DNA from: Verrucomicrobiota bacterium | Lineage (GTDB): Bacteria > Verrucomicrobiota > Verrucomicrobiia > Verrucomicrobiales > V1-33 | DNA: 64,000 nucleotides | Direction: 5' to 3' | Assembly (NCBI GenBank): GCA_003402705.1 | Contig: QQNF01000003.1 | Location: forward strand, 62,001 to 126,000 | Made by a program: the position numbers and the translations under genes | Notes under the pieces: generated by a model | Database searches by the model: none | The model's input: only the letters and a program-made list of their open reading frames with translations | What the model was told of the DNA's origin: nothing | Part shown: positions 10,301-18,267 of the stretch, one piece after another | Position numbering within the stretch: the stretch's first letter is position 1 | Layout of the letters: each line of letters opens with the position of its first letter

Positions 10301-10971
10301 GCGGCGAGCGCGGCAGCTTTGCTAGCGAGGGCGTCACGGTCGAGCGGCACGATAACCCTGCCGGTGGCGTCGAGACGTTCGGTGACCTCGACGACCTCGC
10401 CGTGGAGCGGGGCGTCGCGGTGGTGGCCGAGGGCGAAGAGATCGGCGCGGCGCTGGTCGCCGATGATGAGGAGATCGGGGAATCCGGCGGTGATGAAGAG
10501 GACGGGGCGGGCGCTGGTGCCTTCGAGGAGGGCGTTCGTGGCGAGCGTGGTGGCGAGCCGGTATTCCATGGGTGGGAAGGCCGATCCGACGGGCGTGCCG
10601 GTGAGCAGGCGTGCGCCGACGACCGGGGCGGGTTCACCGGTGGAGAGTTCGAGGACGTCGCCGGGGGCGGGCGTGAGGTCTGGGCGATCCCATGAAAGGG
10701 TGCCGTTCTGCCAGCTTGTTATGGTGGCTGGGGGACCGTCAGCGAAGCGGATCTGCCAGCCGACGAAGCAACCATCGGGGACGTCCCATGGGCGGTCGGG
10801 GCGGCAGGATTGCGGGCTGGTGAGGGCGGCGACGCGGGCGCGGAGGATGCCTGAGGAGAGGACCTTGCAGCGTTTGAATTCGCCGGAGGGCGTGAGGGCG
10901 GCGCAGTCGGTGAAGGTGCCGCCGCGGTCGGCGGCGAGCCTCCATGCCGATGGGTGTTGGGGTGGAGGCAT
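7321..10971 (-). CDS. Fused hydantoinase A/B family protein (5-oxoprolinase type)
   Basis: A 1216-residue protein fusing both halves of the ATP-dependent hydantoinase/oxoprolinase family. The HyuA part has the N-terminal phosphate loop (LAADRGGTFTDCAAL) and the ATPase motif DMGGTSTDVARSEG near residue 350. The HyuB part begins near residue 690 (RLQGIADAMGELLRRTAVS) and contains NDPACGGSHLPDV. The length is close to the fused eukaryotic-type 5-oxoprolinase, which opens 5-oxoproline to glutamate using ATP. Hydantoin or acetone-type substrates cannot be excluded. The gene stands alone between a convergent gene and the start of a different minus-strand unit. Confidence 0.88.
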   Translation of the reverse strand: MPPPQHPSAWRLAADRGGTFTDCAALTPSGEFKRCKVLSSGILRARVAALTSPQSCRPDRPWDVPDGCFVGWQIRFADGPPATITSWQNGTLSWDRPDLTPAPGDVLELSTGEPAPVVGARLLTGTPVGSAFPPMEYRLATTLATNALLEGTSARPVLFITAGFPDLLIIGDQRRADLFALGHHRDAPLHGEVVEVTERLDATGRVIVPLDRDALASKAAALAAAGCRTAAIALAHSDVNPAHERAVAAILQSAGFTAISISSELAPVIRLLPRAQTAVVNAALAPVMARFVADIRSAMGPDVSLRFLTSAGGLAPADSFRPCDSLLSGPAGGVAGAAALANSCRDPRVLTLDMGGTSTDVARSEGRPLYQFEQRTGRSVILAPALSIETVAAGGGSVCDVTAEGLTVGPRSAGANPGPACYGRGGPLTLTDVNLLLGRLDPDRAGLPLDPEPARVRLAELRASMAAHGLPPPPSDEALLRGLLDVAVSRMAEAVRRISVRDGCDPSEYSLVAFGGAGPQHACAVADQLGIQRVLVSRQAGLLSACGALTAPREAFAVRQILQPLHDSLTLTDNILADLRAEALAGLAAPGTATCFAQLRLAGQDSALTIPIAAAADCAPAFTAEYSRLYGSPPPSGRAVELVSLRAAAATLPTPWPPESFDDASVLHGPDIIQDGFSTLVIEPGWEARKGTAGSWRLTRAASDSPAASPEAEAAASELFRARLQGIADAMGELLRRTAVSTNVKERLDYSCAVLDAAGRLVVNAPHIPVHLGALGECVRRTAALLSPQPGDIFITNDPACGGSHLPDVTVICPVFTADGTLAGYTANRAHHAEIGGITPGSMPPAARALAEEGVVIPPQRLAESTIADLLCHHPWPSRAIPDNLADLRAQVAAARHGADAFLDLCSRHGLPAATRRLHDITAAAARAMARRLAAFPEGREWHAASTMDDGTPLCVRLTIHCGRLSVDFSGSGPVHPGNRNATPAIVRSALLYVLRLWIGEPLPLNEGLFDPVNLILPEGLLNPPFADNPAASPAVVGGNVETSQRVVELLIQALGLEAASQGTMNNVIFGNASFGHYETIGGGTGAGPAYDGLDGVHSHMTNTAITDVEIIERRYPVRITAFKLRHGSGGTGLHRGGDGLIRSWHFLAPLTVSLLTEHRTAGPQGLHGGTAGAPGRQWLTRADGHIELLPATTAVLVQPGDTLTMETPGGGAWGL

Positions 10972-11015
10972 GGCGGACGGAGCCGCGCTGGCGCGGCACG
11001 GAGCCGGCAGGGGCC

Positions 11016-11885
11016 TTACTGACCGAGCGTTTCGAGCCAGCCGACCTCGACGAGGGAGTCGTTGTAGACCTCGTTGAGTTCAGCGGGGTAGATTTTTTTG
11101 GCGGAGTCGAGCCATTCGGCGGCTTCTTCCTTCTTTTCGTTTACGAAGCATTGGGCGGCCTGGGCGAAGTAGAAGGCTGGGGTGGCGTCGTCGTACTGGT
11201 CGAAGGTTTTGAGGATGGCTTCGGCTTCGTCGGTTTTCTTCTGCTGGAAGTCACAGATCATGATTTTGAATTTCATGAGTGTGAGGCTGCCTTTGTCCGC
11301 GGTGGCTTTTTCCTTGATGAGGGCCTGAAAGCCTGCGCGGGCGGCGTCCCAGTCTTTTTCGACGAAGCTGATTTCTGCGAGATTGAAGCGTGGGTGGAAC
11401 AATTCGCCGGCGATGCCTTTGGATAGTTCGGCGGCTTTGGTGAAGTGTTCGCGGGCGGATTTGAAGTCGCGCATGCGGGTGAAGACGGCACCGCGGAGAT
11501 TTTCGACGTAGTGGGACGGGCCGGTGACCTTCGCGACGTCGGTGAGTTTTTCGAGTGCTTCCTGCCAGCGGACGCCGCGGATGTAGGTGCCGACGTCGCC
11601 GAGGTCCTTCATGACGGCGGTGCGTTGAGCGGCGGAGAGTTTTTCGAGGCCGGGGATCTGGATATTGGGAGGCGGCTGCGGGGCTGCGGGAGCGGCGGCC
11701 GGCGTCGGAGCGTCGGATGGCGCGTCGAGTTTGAGCGGGGCTTCTTCTTCGGTGCCACCGGCGTCGAGCTGGAGTCTGGCACCGGCTGCTGGAGCGGCTG
11801 GTTTTGCGGGATCGGTCACTTGTGCGCCGAGGTTGGGCAGGAACGAGAGCGTCAGGCCGGCGGAAAGGAGGAGGGAAGCTTTCAT
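11016..11885 (-). CDS. Exported tetratricopeptide-repeat protein
   Basis: A 289-residue protein with a signal peptide (MKASLLLSAGLTLSFLPNLGAQ), then an Ala/Pro-rich segment (about 25-80), then helical repeats resembling TPRs (KSAREHFTKAAELSKG, AARAGFQALIKEKATAD, TDEAEAILKTFDQYDD). The expected location is periplasmic or outer membrane. The ATG at 11885 is chosen because the signal peptide starts there; the frame is open to 11921. It is the last gene of a minus-strand run beginning with an Hsp70-like gene, 70 bases after the middle gene. Its role is unknown; TPRs usually bind proteins. Confidence 0.7.
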   Translation of the reverse strand: MKASLLLSAGLTLSFLPNLGAQVTDPAKPAAPAAGARLQLDAGGTEEEAPLKLDAPSDAPTPAAAPAAPQPPPNIQIPGLEKLSAAQRTAVMKDLGDVGTYIRGVRWQEALEKLTDVAKVTGPSHYVENLRGAVFTRMRDFKSAREHFTKAAELSKGIAGELFHPRFNLAEISFVEKDWDAARAGFQALIKEKATADKGSLTLMKFKIMICDFQQKKTDEAEAILKTFDQYDDATPAFYFAQAAQCFVNEKKEEAAEWLDSAKKIYPAELNEVYNDSLVEVGWLETLGQ

Positions 11886-11955
11886 GCGGAGAGGGTTAAA
11901 CGGGAAACGGGAGTGAAGCAACGGAGGATGCCTCCGATGTCGGGCGGGTGTGTGA

Positions 11956-12324
11956 TCAGGAGGGCGGGAGCTTTTCCTTCACGGCGGCGATGGCGTCGAG
12001 CATGATGGCGGCTTCGTCGCGGAGTTTGGCGTCGAGGCTGGTGGCGGCGCGGTTGTGGCGGCGGTGGAGTTCGGCGAGCCGCTGATCGATTTCGAGGGGC
12101 GACATGCCTTCGGTGATGCCGCAGAGGGCTTCCGGGGAGGCGGTGGCGTCGATGGATTTGGCGGCGGCTTCGGCCCAGCGTTCGCGGGCACCCTGGGGTT
12201 TGGGGTCTGGGGCGGTGGCGCGGCCGGGGGCTGCGGCGGGGCGACGCGGGGCGGATCCGGTCGGCTGGTTCCGGGAAGCGGCGGGCTTGGAGAGCCCGAA
12301 GAGGCGTTTGAGGAATTCGATCAT
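11956..12324 (-). CDS. Small hypothetical protein between Hsp70-like and TPR genes
   Basis: A 122-residue protein. It has a short amphipathic N-terminus (MIEFLKRLFGLSKP), a disordered Pro/Ala/Arg/Gln-rich middle (about 15-47) and a C-terminal helical, probably coiled-coil half (SPLEIDQRLAELHRRHNRAA then KLRDEAAIMLDAIAAVKEKL). It starts 24 bases after the stop of the Hsp70-like gene, so the two are probably co-transcribed. The family is not recognised. A partner or adaptor role for the chaperone is a guess from position only. Confidence 0.6.
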   Translation of the reverse strand: MIEFLKRLFGLSKPAASRNQPTGSAPRRPAAAPGRATAPDPKPQGARERWAEAAAKSIDATASPEALCGITEGMSPLEIDQRLAELHRRHNRAATSLDAKLRDEAAIMLDAIAAVKEKLPPS

Positions 12325-12348
12325 GCGTGGGGATGCAGGAGGGATGGT

Positions 12349-13845
12349 TCACTCGATGCGGAGGGAGTCGAAGGCCTCGCGGCGGGCTTCGACTTCGCTG
12401 TCGCTGAGGACACCGGCTCCTTCGTAGGAGATGGCGACCTCGGTGGTTTTGCCGGAGCGTTCGTCGCGGACGGTGGCTTTGACGCGCTGGTTTTCGTCGT
12501 AGCGGTAGGTGACGGTGACTTCGCAGCCGGCCGGGCGGTTGGGAGGGACTTTGAGGGCGATGCGGCCGATGATGTCGACGTATTTGGGATCGGAGTCTTC
12601 GCCCTGGGTGATTTCGACCTCGATGAGGTTTTCGTTGTCTTCGGAGGTGACGTAGGTCTGGCTCTGCTCGCAGGGAATGGGGGTGTTTTTGGGGATGACG
12701 ATGGTATTGGCGTAGGTTTCTGCGCCGGTGGCAGCGTCTTCGATAAGGGCGAGGGTGCCGTAGCTGTGGTTACAGACTTCTTCGACGTCTGCGCCTTTCA
12801 TGGCGAAGAGGGCGGCACCGAGGGCGACGCATTCGTCGACATTGCCGCAGGTTTTGGGTTCGGTGCCGAAGTAATCCTTGAGCATGCGGCGGACGCCTGG
12901 CATGCGGGTGCCGCCGCCGACGAGGGCGACGTGGTCGATGTCCTGAGGGGAGAAGCGGACGGAGGCGAGGGCTTGTTCGACGAGGAGGATGGTGCGGGTG
13001 AAGAGACGGCTGACGGCGGCTTCGAAGACCTCGCGGGTGAGTTCGATGCGGGCGACGCCGCCGCGCTGGCTGCCGACGGTTTCGCTGGCCTGGCGGAGTT
13101 TGGAGAGCATTTTCTTGAGGTCTTCCCCGCTCTGGAGGACGCGGCGGCGCTCGAGTTCATTTTCCCAGAGCCCGACCCCGTGGGCGCTCTGATAGGCGTC
13201 GGCGATGAGTTCGAGGATGCGTTCGTCGAAGTCCGAGCCGCCGAGGCGGCCGGCACCTTCGGAGGCGAGGCAGCGGATGCCGTGGTCGTCGACTTCGAGG
13301 ATGGTGATGTCGAGCGTGCCGCCGCCGAGATCGTAGACCATGATGCGGCCGCGGAGTTTCTGGGCGTGGGCGTAGTAGAGGGCGGCGGCGGTCGGTTCGT
13401 TGACGATCCGGCGGACATTGAGGCCGGCGATGCGGCCGGCGGCGAGAGTGGCCTTGCGGGCGAGTTCGTTGAAATTGGCGGGGACGGTGAGGACGGCGTC
13501 TTCGATGGGGCCGATGATCTGGGAGCAGTCCCGGCGCATTTTGGCGAGGATGATCGCGGAGATTTCGGCGGGGGTCCAGATGCGGCCGTCCATGGAGACC
13601 GTGAATTCCGGATCGTCCATGTGGCGTTTGATGAGCTGGACGGTGCGGTCCGGGTCGCCACTGTCGCGGGCGGCGACGCCGACGAGTTTGACGTCCTCAT
13701 GGGGGTCGAAATAGACGACGGAGGGCGTGAGGCGTTCGCCGTCGGCATTGGGGACGATCTCGGGATTTCCGTCTGGCCTGATCCATGCGAGCCCCGTGGT
13801 GGTGGTGCCGAGATCGATGCCGACGAATTGGGGAGATGATTGCAT
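12349..13845 (-). CDS. Hsp70 (DnaK-like) chaperone lacking the C-terminal lid
   Basis: A 498-residue protein. The nucleotide-binding domain has phosphate 1 GIDLGTTTTGLAW (8-20), IVNEPTAAALYY, phosphate 2 VYDLGGGTLDITILEV and the adenosine motif HVALVGGGTRMPGVR. The beta substrate-binding domain follows (NTPIPCEQSQTYVTSEDNEN and VEITQGED, about 395-470). The protein stops just after it, where full DnaK (about 630 residues) has the helical lid. This is a specialised Hsp70, not the housekeeping DnaK. No grpE or dnaJ is adjacent. AGGAAAG lies about nine bases before the ATG. It leads a three-gene minus-strand run. Confidence 0.88.
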   Translation of the reverse strand: MQSSPQFVGIDLGTTTTGLAWIRPDGNPEIVPNADGERLTPSVVYFDPHEDVKLVGVAARDSGDPDRTVQLIKRHMDDPEFTVSMDGRIWTPAEISAIILAKMRRDCSQIIGPIEDAVLTVPANFNELARKATLAAGRIAGLNVRRIVNEPTAAALYYAHAQKLRGRIMVYDLGGGTLDITILEVDDHGIRCLASEGAGRLGGSDFDERILELIADAYQSAHGVGLWENELERRRVLQSGEDLKKMLSKLRQASETVGSQRGGVARIELTREVFEAAVSRLFTRTILLVEQALASVRFSPQDIDHVALVGGGTRMPGVRRMLKDYFGTEPKTCGNVDECVALGAALFAMKGADVEEVCNHSYGTLALIEDAATGAETYANTIVIPKNTPIPCEQSQTYVTSEDNENLIEVEITQGEDSDPKYVDIIGRIALKVPPNRPAGCEVTVTYRYDENQRVKATVRDERSGKTTEVAISYEGAGVLSDSEVEARREAFDSLRIE

Positions 13846-14007
13846 GCCCGGGTCTTTCCTAACTAATTTTTGGGACGGTATCCGCCGGAGATGGGAAAGT
13901 CAAAGTGAACCTGCGGGGCCCTGCGGGTCTGGGGGGATGGCAAGGTCGAGGGGAGGCGGGGGTGAAATTTCTGCGTTGCGGCGGACGTTTCCTCTGCGAC
14001 GCTGCGA

Positions 14008-14024
14008 CTGAGACGCGTTCTCAG
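14008..14024 (+). promoter_or_regulatory. Inverted repeat upstream of the feo operon (possible operator)
   Basis: CTGAGA-CGCGT-TCTCAG, two perfect six-base arms around a five-base spacer, centred about 32 bases before the first feoA start in the divergent gap with the Hsp70-like gene. The position suits an iron-responsive repressor of the DtxR or Fur class, but the sequence is not a textbook Fur or DtxR box. Assignment is by position only. The remaining 160 bases of the gap show no other clear element. Confidence 0.35.
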
Positions 14025-14047
14025 AAGAGAACAGAAGCGAGGAACCC

Positions 14048-14308
14048 ATGACACACGACCCTGCCTGCCATCAAGACGGCTGCATCTGCCAACCGCTTTC
14101 GGAAGCGCGGCGTGGGCAGCGGGTGGTGGTGCGGCATCTGCACGGGGGAGCGGAGGATTGCCGGAGGCTGAGGGAGATGGGGTTTCATGAGGAGGCGGAG
14201 GTGCGGCTGGTGTGTGCGAGTCCGACGGTGCTGGCGCAGGTGAAGGATGCGCGGGTATGCCTGAGTGGACGGATGGCGGCGGCGGTGCTGGTGGCACCGG
14301 TGATGTGA
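14048..14308 (+). CDS. feoA: FeoA domain protein 1, with Cys-rich N-terminus
   Basis: An 86-residue SH3-like FeoA protein, the small cytoplasmic partner of the FeoB ferrous iron transporter. The family core LREMGFHEEAEVRLVC and a terminal beta segment are present. The first 15 residues carry three cysteines plus His (CHQDGCIC), which typical FeoA proteins lack; a metal or redox role is possible but inferred. GAGGAA lies seven bases before the ATG. It is the first gene of the feo operon, with the second feoA 13 bases downstream. Confidence 0.88.
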   Translation: MTHDPACHQDGCICQPLSEARRGQRVVVRHLHGGAEDCRRLREMGFHEEAEVRLVCASPTVLAQVKDARVCLSGRMAAAVLVAPVM

Positions 14309-14321
14309 AGGGAGTAGTAAT

Positions 14322-14576
14322 ATGAATCGGCGACGCTGTCCGTTGTCCATGCTGCTGCCTGGGGAGACTGGGGTGATTGTGACCTTGCCGGAGGGCGCGC
14401 CGAGTTTGACGCGATTGAGGGAGATGGGGTTGCTGCCGGGGACGCGGGTGGAGTTTATCCGGCGGGCACCGATGGGTGATCCTGTGGAGATCGGGGTGCG
14501 GGGAGCGCTGTTGTCGCTGCGGGATGCTGAGGCGAGCCTGATCGAGGTGGAAACGGAGAGGGTGGTCGGGAAATGA
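14322..14576 (+). CDS. feoA: FeoA domain protein 2
   Basis: An 84-residue FeoA-type protein. Its core LREMGLLPGTRVEFIRRAPM and VEIGVRGALLSLRDAEASLI match the family closely, so this is the more canonical of the two FeoA copies. A GGGAG ribosome-binding site precedes the ATG. The last codons overlap the feoB start (ATGA), implying translational coupling. Confidence 0.93.
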   Translation: MNRRRCPLSMLLPGETGVIVTLPEGAPSLTRLREMGLLPGTRVEFIRRAPMGDPVEIGVRGALLSLRDAEASLIEVETERVVGK

Positions 14577-16699
14577 AGGCGACTGTTTACAGCGAAGGGC
14601 TGGTGTATGCGCTGGTGGGGAATCCCAACTGCGGGAAGACGACCTTGTTCAATGCGCTGACGGGACTGCGGCAGAAAGTGGGGAATTATCCCGGGGTAAC
14701 GATTGAGCGGAAAGAAGGCGAGTTTTATTCACAGCATGGGGTGCGGCTGCGGGTGATTGATCTGCCAGGGGCTTACAGTTTGAATGCGCGGTCGCCGGAC
14801 GAGGCGATTCTGCGGGATGTGCTGCTGGGGCGGCGGCCGGATACGCCGCGGCCGGACCGGATTGTGTGTGTGGTGGACGCGTCAAATCCGGAGCGGAACC
14901 TTTATCTGTTCACACAGATTCTGGAGTTGGGAGTGCCGGTGATTCTGGTGCTGAACATGGTGGATGTGGCGGAGCGGAACGGGTTGCGGTTTGATGTGGA
15001 GCGGCTGGCGGAGCGGTTCGGGGTGCCGGTGATTCCGATGGTAGCGAGTCAGAAAAAGGGACTGGTGGAATTGAAGGTGGCGATGAGCCGTCAGGAACTG
15101 CCATCGCCGAAGCCATTGCTGGACGCGATGCCGGTGCCGGTGCGTGGGGCGCTGGTGCGGGCACGGGAGAATCTGGCGGCGGCGGGGATTGTGGCGGCGA
15201 CGGCGTCCCCGCTGGAGCCGCTGTATCTGATTTCCGGGCACGATCCGACGCATTACGGGATTGCGCCGGCGGCGGTGGCGATGATCCAGTTAGGGAGGGA
15301 ACAGCTGGAGCGCGAAGTGCCAGGATGGGAGGATCGGCTGGTGGCGGCGCGGTACGATGCGATTCATGCGGCACTGGAGAGCGTGGTGCGACGGCCGGAG
15401 AGTGCCTCGGCGACATTGACGGACAAGCTGGACACGGTGCTGCTGCACAAGGTGTGGGGCTGGCTGGCGCTCGCGGGAACGCTAGGGTTTCTATTCTACC
15501 TGATTTTCTCGGTCGTGGAGATTCCGGTGGGGTGGATTGAGAGTGGGTTTTCGGCGCTGACGGCGAAGATCACGGGGACGTCGGAAGTTCCGGGCTGGAT
15601 GCCTGACGGTGACTTGCGCAGTCTGGTGACTGACGGGGTGATTTCCGGGGTGAGCGGGGTGATTGTTTTCCTGCCGCAGATTCTGATTCTATTCTTCTTC
15701 ATCGGCTTCATGGAGGACACCGGTTACATGGCGCGGGTGGCGTTTCTGATGGACCGGATCATGAGCCGGGTGGGATTGACCGGGAAGAGCTTCCTGCCGA
15801 TTCTCGGGTCGCATGCGTGCGCGGTGCCCGGGGTGATGGCGGCGCGGACGATTGAGAGTCCAAGGGACCGTTTGATCACGATTCTGGTGGCTCCCCTGGC
15901 GGCGTGTTCGGCGCGATTGCCGGTGTACCTGCTGCTGATTGCGGCGCTGGTTCCGGGCAAGGTGGTCCCTGCCCCGATGAAGGCAGGGATCCTGACAGGA
16001 TTGTACGCGGCGGGGATTGCCGGGGTGTTCTGTTTTGCGTGGCTGTTCAACAGGAAGCTGCTGCCGGGCGCGCCGTCGGCGATGATTCTGGAATTGCCGG
16101 CGTACAAGATGCCGTCGTTCGGGAACATTGCCAGGCAGATGGCGGGACGCGCGTGGATGTTCATCCGGCGGGCGGGCACGGTGATTCTGGGGCTTTCGAT
16201 TCTGCTCTGGGGGGCATCGACCTATCCGAAACTGCGGAATGCGGACGGCTCGCTGTCGGAAGATAAATCGGCCGCGCTGGCCCACAGTGCGGCGGGACGG
16301 CTCGGGCATGCGATCGAGCCCGTGATCCGGCCGATGGGAGCGGACTGGAAGATCGGGATCGGGCTGATCTCGTCGTTTGCGGCGCGCGAGGTTTTTGTCA
16401 GCACGATGAGTGTGATCTACAACGTCGAGGCGGAGGACGACGATGACGGGACGCGGCGGCTGCGCGACCGGCTGGCGGCGGAACGGAGGCCCGACGGGAC
16501 CCCGGTTTACACGCCGGCGCTGTGCGCATCGCTGATGGTGTTCTTTGTCTTTGCGATGCAGTGTTTGAGCACGATTGCGGTGGTGAGGCGGGAGACGCAC
16601 TCGTGGAAATGGCCCCTGTTTCAGCTGGCCTATATGACCGGGACAGCATGGCTGTTAGCGACGGCGGCGTACCAACTGATTAGCACCCTGTCGTCATGA
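14573..16699 (+). CDS. feoB: Ferrous iron transporter B
   Basis: A 708-residue inner-membrane Fe(II) uptake protein. The N-terminal GTPase domain has G1 GNPNCGKTTLF, G3 DLPGAYSL and G4 NMVD. A GDI-like spacer leads to the membrane core, starting near residue 285. The core carries the conserved FLPILGSHACAVPGVMAAR and CSARLPVY segments of the permeation region. Length is in the normal range. It overlaps feoA by four bases upstream and the Cys-rich peptide gene by four bases downstream, so the operon is tightly coupled. Confidence 0.97.
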   Translation: MKATVYSEGLVYALVGNPNCGKTTLFNALTGLRQKVGNYPGVTIERKEGEFYSQHGVRLRVIDLPGAYSLNARSPDEAILRDVLLGRRPDTPRPDRIVCVVDASNPERNLYLFTQILELGVPVILVLNMVDVAERNGLRFDVERLAERFGVPVIPMVASQKKGLVELKVAMSRQELPSPKPLLDAMPVPVRGALVRARENLAAAGIVAATASPLEPLYLISGHDPTHYGIAPAAVAMIQLGREQLEREVPGWEDRLVAARYDAIHAALESVVRRPESASATLTDKLDTVLLHKVWGWLALAGTLGFLFYLIFSVVEIPVGWIESGFSALTAKITGTSEVPGWMPDGDLRSLVTDGVISGVSGVIVFLPQILILFFFIGFMEDTGYMARVAFLMDRIMSRVGLTGKSFLPILGSHACAVPGVMAARTIESPRDRLITILVAPLAACSARLPVYLLLIAALVPGKVVPAPMKAGILTGLYAAGIAGVFCFAWLFNRKLLPGAPSAMILELPAYKMPSFGNIARQMAGRAWMFIRRAGTVILGLSILLWGASTYPKLRNADGSLSEDKSAALAHSAAGRLGHAIEPVIRPMGADWKIGIGLISSFAAREVFVSTMSVIYNVEAEDDDDGTRRLRDRLAAERRPDGTPVYTPALCASLMVFFVFAMQCLSTIAVVRRETHSWKWPLFQLAYMTGTAWLLATAAYQLISTLSS

Positions 16700-16857
16700 A
16701 CGGGGAATGGCAGAGCATCACAGCGGCCGCCGTGGTGGCGGGAACGGCCCTGGTGTTTCTTGTCAGGATAATCCGCCGGCGGGGTGCGGGCGGGCGGCCG
16801 GGATGCGGGGGCTGCGGCGGCCGCCACTGTGCGCCTCCGGTGCGGAAGAGTCAGTGA
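16696..16857 (+). CDS. FeoB-associated Cys-rich membrane protein
   Basis: A 53-residue protein starting at the ATG that overlaps the feoB stop codon (ATGA). It has one membrane helix (about residues 8-24, ITAAAVVAGTALVFLVRII), then a basic stretch and a Cys-rich tail (CGGCGGRHC). This is the layout of the small FeoB-associated Cys-rich proteins encoded right after feoB in many bacteria. Their exact role is unproven; handling of iron at FeoB is the usual suggestion. Confidence 0.85.
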   Translation: MNGEWQSITAAAVVAGTALVFLVRIIRRRGAGGRPGCGGCGGRHCAPPVRKSQ

Positions 16858-16878
16858 ACGGCGCGGGGCCGCGGAGTT

Positions 16879-17265
16879 TCAGACCCACTGCGGGAGATTG
16901 AGATCGAAGGGCGGGATCGGGACGATGTAGATCTGGCCGTCGTCCGTCTGAGCGAAGTAGGCTCCTTCGGCGCGGCTGTCCTGGCTGACGGTGTGGCAGG
17001 AATTGTAAGGAAATTCGGCACCGGGTTCGAGACGGGGGAACTGGCCGATGACGCCATCGCCTTCGACGACGATGACCTCACCGTTTTTCTGGCGGACGAC
17101 CCATTTGCGGGCGCGGACGGTGACGGTGTGAGCCGAGCGGTTCCTGATGGTGATGTAATAGACGAAGGGGAACGGCCGGTCGTCGGGCGCGTCGAGCCCG
17201 GGCATGTAGAGGACCTCGTCGACACTGGCCTCGAGACCTGGTAGTTCCTTGAAATAGTGATTCAC
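16879..17265 (-). CDS. apaG: ApaG domain protein
   Basis: A 128-residue protein covering the whole ApaG (DUF525) immunoglobulin-like fold. Typical segments are FPFVYYITIRNRSAHTVTVRARKW then GEVIVVEGDGVIGQFPRLEPGAEF, YNSCHTVS, and a closing IPPFDLNLP. ApaG proteins are small cytoplasmic beta proteins linked to magnesium/cobalt resistance and Ap4A metabolism in enterics; the biochemical role is not settled. It converges with the feo operon (21 bases between stops) and diverges from thiD. Confidence 0.93.
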   Translation of the reverse strand: MNHYFKELPGLEASVDEVLYMPGLDAPDDRPFPFVYYITIRNRSAHTVTVRARKWVVRQKNGEVIVVEGDGVIGQFPRLEPGAEFPYNSCHTVSQDSRAEGAYFAQTDDGQIYIVPIPPFDLNLPQWV

Positions 17266-17301
17266 CGATTCGCCGGGTAAACGAGGGCGCGCTTGAGGTC
17301 A

Positions 17302-18165
17302 ATGGAATCTCCCGCGAACGGTCGGCGCATGAAGCCAGAGTTTTCTAGTCCACCGGTCGCCCTCACCATTGCCGGGAGCGATTGCTCGTCCGGCGCGGGG
17401 ATTCAGGCGGATCTGAAGACATTCAGTGCGTTCGGGGTTTACGGGCTGACGGCGGTGACCTGTGTGGTGGCGGAGATTCCGGGCAAGGTGTCGAAGATTC
17501 TGCCGGTGACGCGTCCGGTGCTGGAGGAGCAGTTGCGGTTGCTGCTGGCGGGATTTCCGGTGGCTGCGGTGAAGACGGGGATGCTTTACAGCCGTCCGCT
17601 GATCGAAGCGACGGCGGCGGCCCTTGGGACGATAGGGCGGAGCGGACGGGTGCCGCTGGTGGTGGATCCTGTGATGGTGGCGACGAGCGGCGATCCATTG
17701 ATGCAGCGGGCGGCGGTGCGGACTTGTGCGCGTCTGCTGTTTCCAATAGCGACGCTGCTGACACCGAATCTCGATGAGGCCGCGGTGCTGCTGGGTCGAA
17801 CGGTGACACGGGTCGGGGAGCTTGCGGCGGCGGCGCGGGAACTGCGGGAACGGTGCGGCTGCGCGGTGCTGCTCAAGGGCGGTCACCTGCGCGGGAAGAC
17901 GGCGGTGGACGTGCTGGCCGACGACGATGGCGAGCTGGAACTGACGGCTCCGTACGTGGCTGGAGTGGCCACCCATGGAACGGGCTGCACGTATTCCGCG
18001 GCGATTGCGGCGGGGCTGGCGGCGGGAGTCCCGCTGAGGACCGCGGTGGCGGATGCCAAGGCATTTGTGAGTGGAGCGATCGCGCGGCCGTTCCGCTGGA
18101 ACGCGGCCGGTGCCCGGGTGGACGCGCTCAATCATTCTGACGCGCCGACGCTCCCGGGGCGCTGA
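17302..18165 (+). CDS. thiD: Hydroxymethylpyrimidine/phosphomethylpyrimidine kinase
   Basis: A 287-residue ribokinase-fold enzyme that phosphorylates HMP and HMP-P to HMP-PP for thiamine synthesis. Typical motifs are ALTIAGSDCSSGAGIQADLK near the N-terminus, TPNLDEAAVLLGR in the middle and the anion-hole/catalytic GTGCTYSAAIAAGLA near the C-terminus. The ATG at 17302 has a GAGG five bases upstream; the ATG at 17329, closer to the conserved core, is an alternative. No TPP riboswitch or other thi genes are visible here. Confidence 0.93.
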   Translation: MESPANGRRMKPEFSSPPVALTIAGSDCSSGAGIQADLKTFSAFGVYGLTAVTCVVAEIPGKVSKILPVTRPVLEEQLRLLLAGFPVAAVKTGMLYSRPLIEATAAALGTIGRSGRVPLVVDPVMVATSGDPLMQRAAVRTCARLLFPIATLLTPNLDEAAVLLGRTVTRVGELAAAARELRERCGCAVLLKGGHLRGKTAVDVLADDDGELELTAPYVAGVATHGTGCTYSAAIAAGLAAGVPLRTAVADAKAFVSGAIARPFRWNAAGARVDALNHSDAPTLPGR

Positions 18166-18267
18166 GCAGCCTCCAAAGAGTCGCGGATTTTATCACTGGC
18201 GGGCGGCAGACGGGCGGCGCATGGTGCCACTTGTTTCCGTCGGCGCGTCCGGCATTTTCAATTCGAC

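Noticed and set aside
7321-10971. The 1216-residue hydantoinase as a novel multidomain enzyme
   Set aside because: Fused HyuA-HyuB proteins of this length are a known 5-oxoprolinase form.
12055-13839. Long plus-strand open frame opposite the Hsp70-like gene (594 codons), and similar long frames opposite ppdK (2500-3858), the amtB gene (27985-29373), acsA (45112-46284) and tig (46478-47857)
   Set aside because: They are mirror frames of well-recognised genes in GC-rich DNA, with low-complexity Gly/Ala/Asp/Glu or Arg/His/Pro composition and no family features.
17266-17328. TPP riboswitch before thiD
   Set aside because: The gap to apaG is too short and no THI-box sequence is visible.
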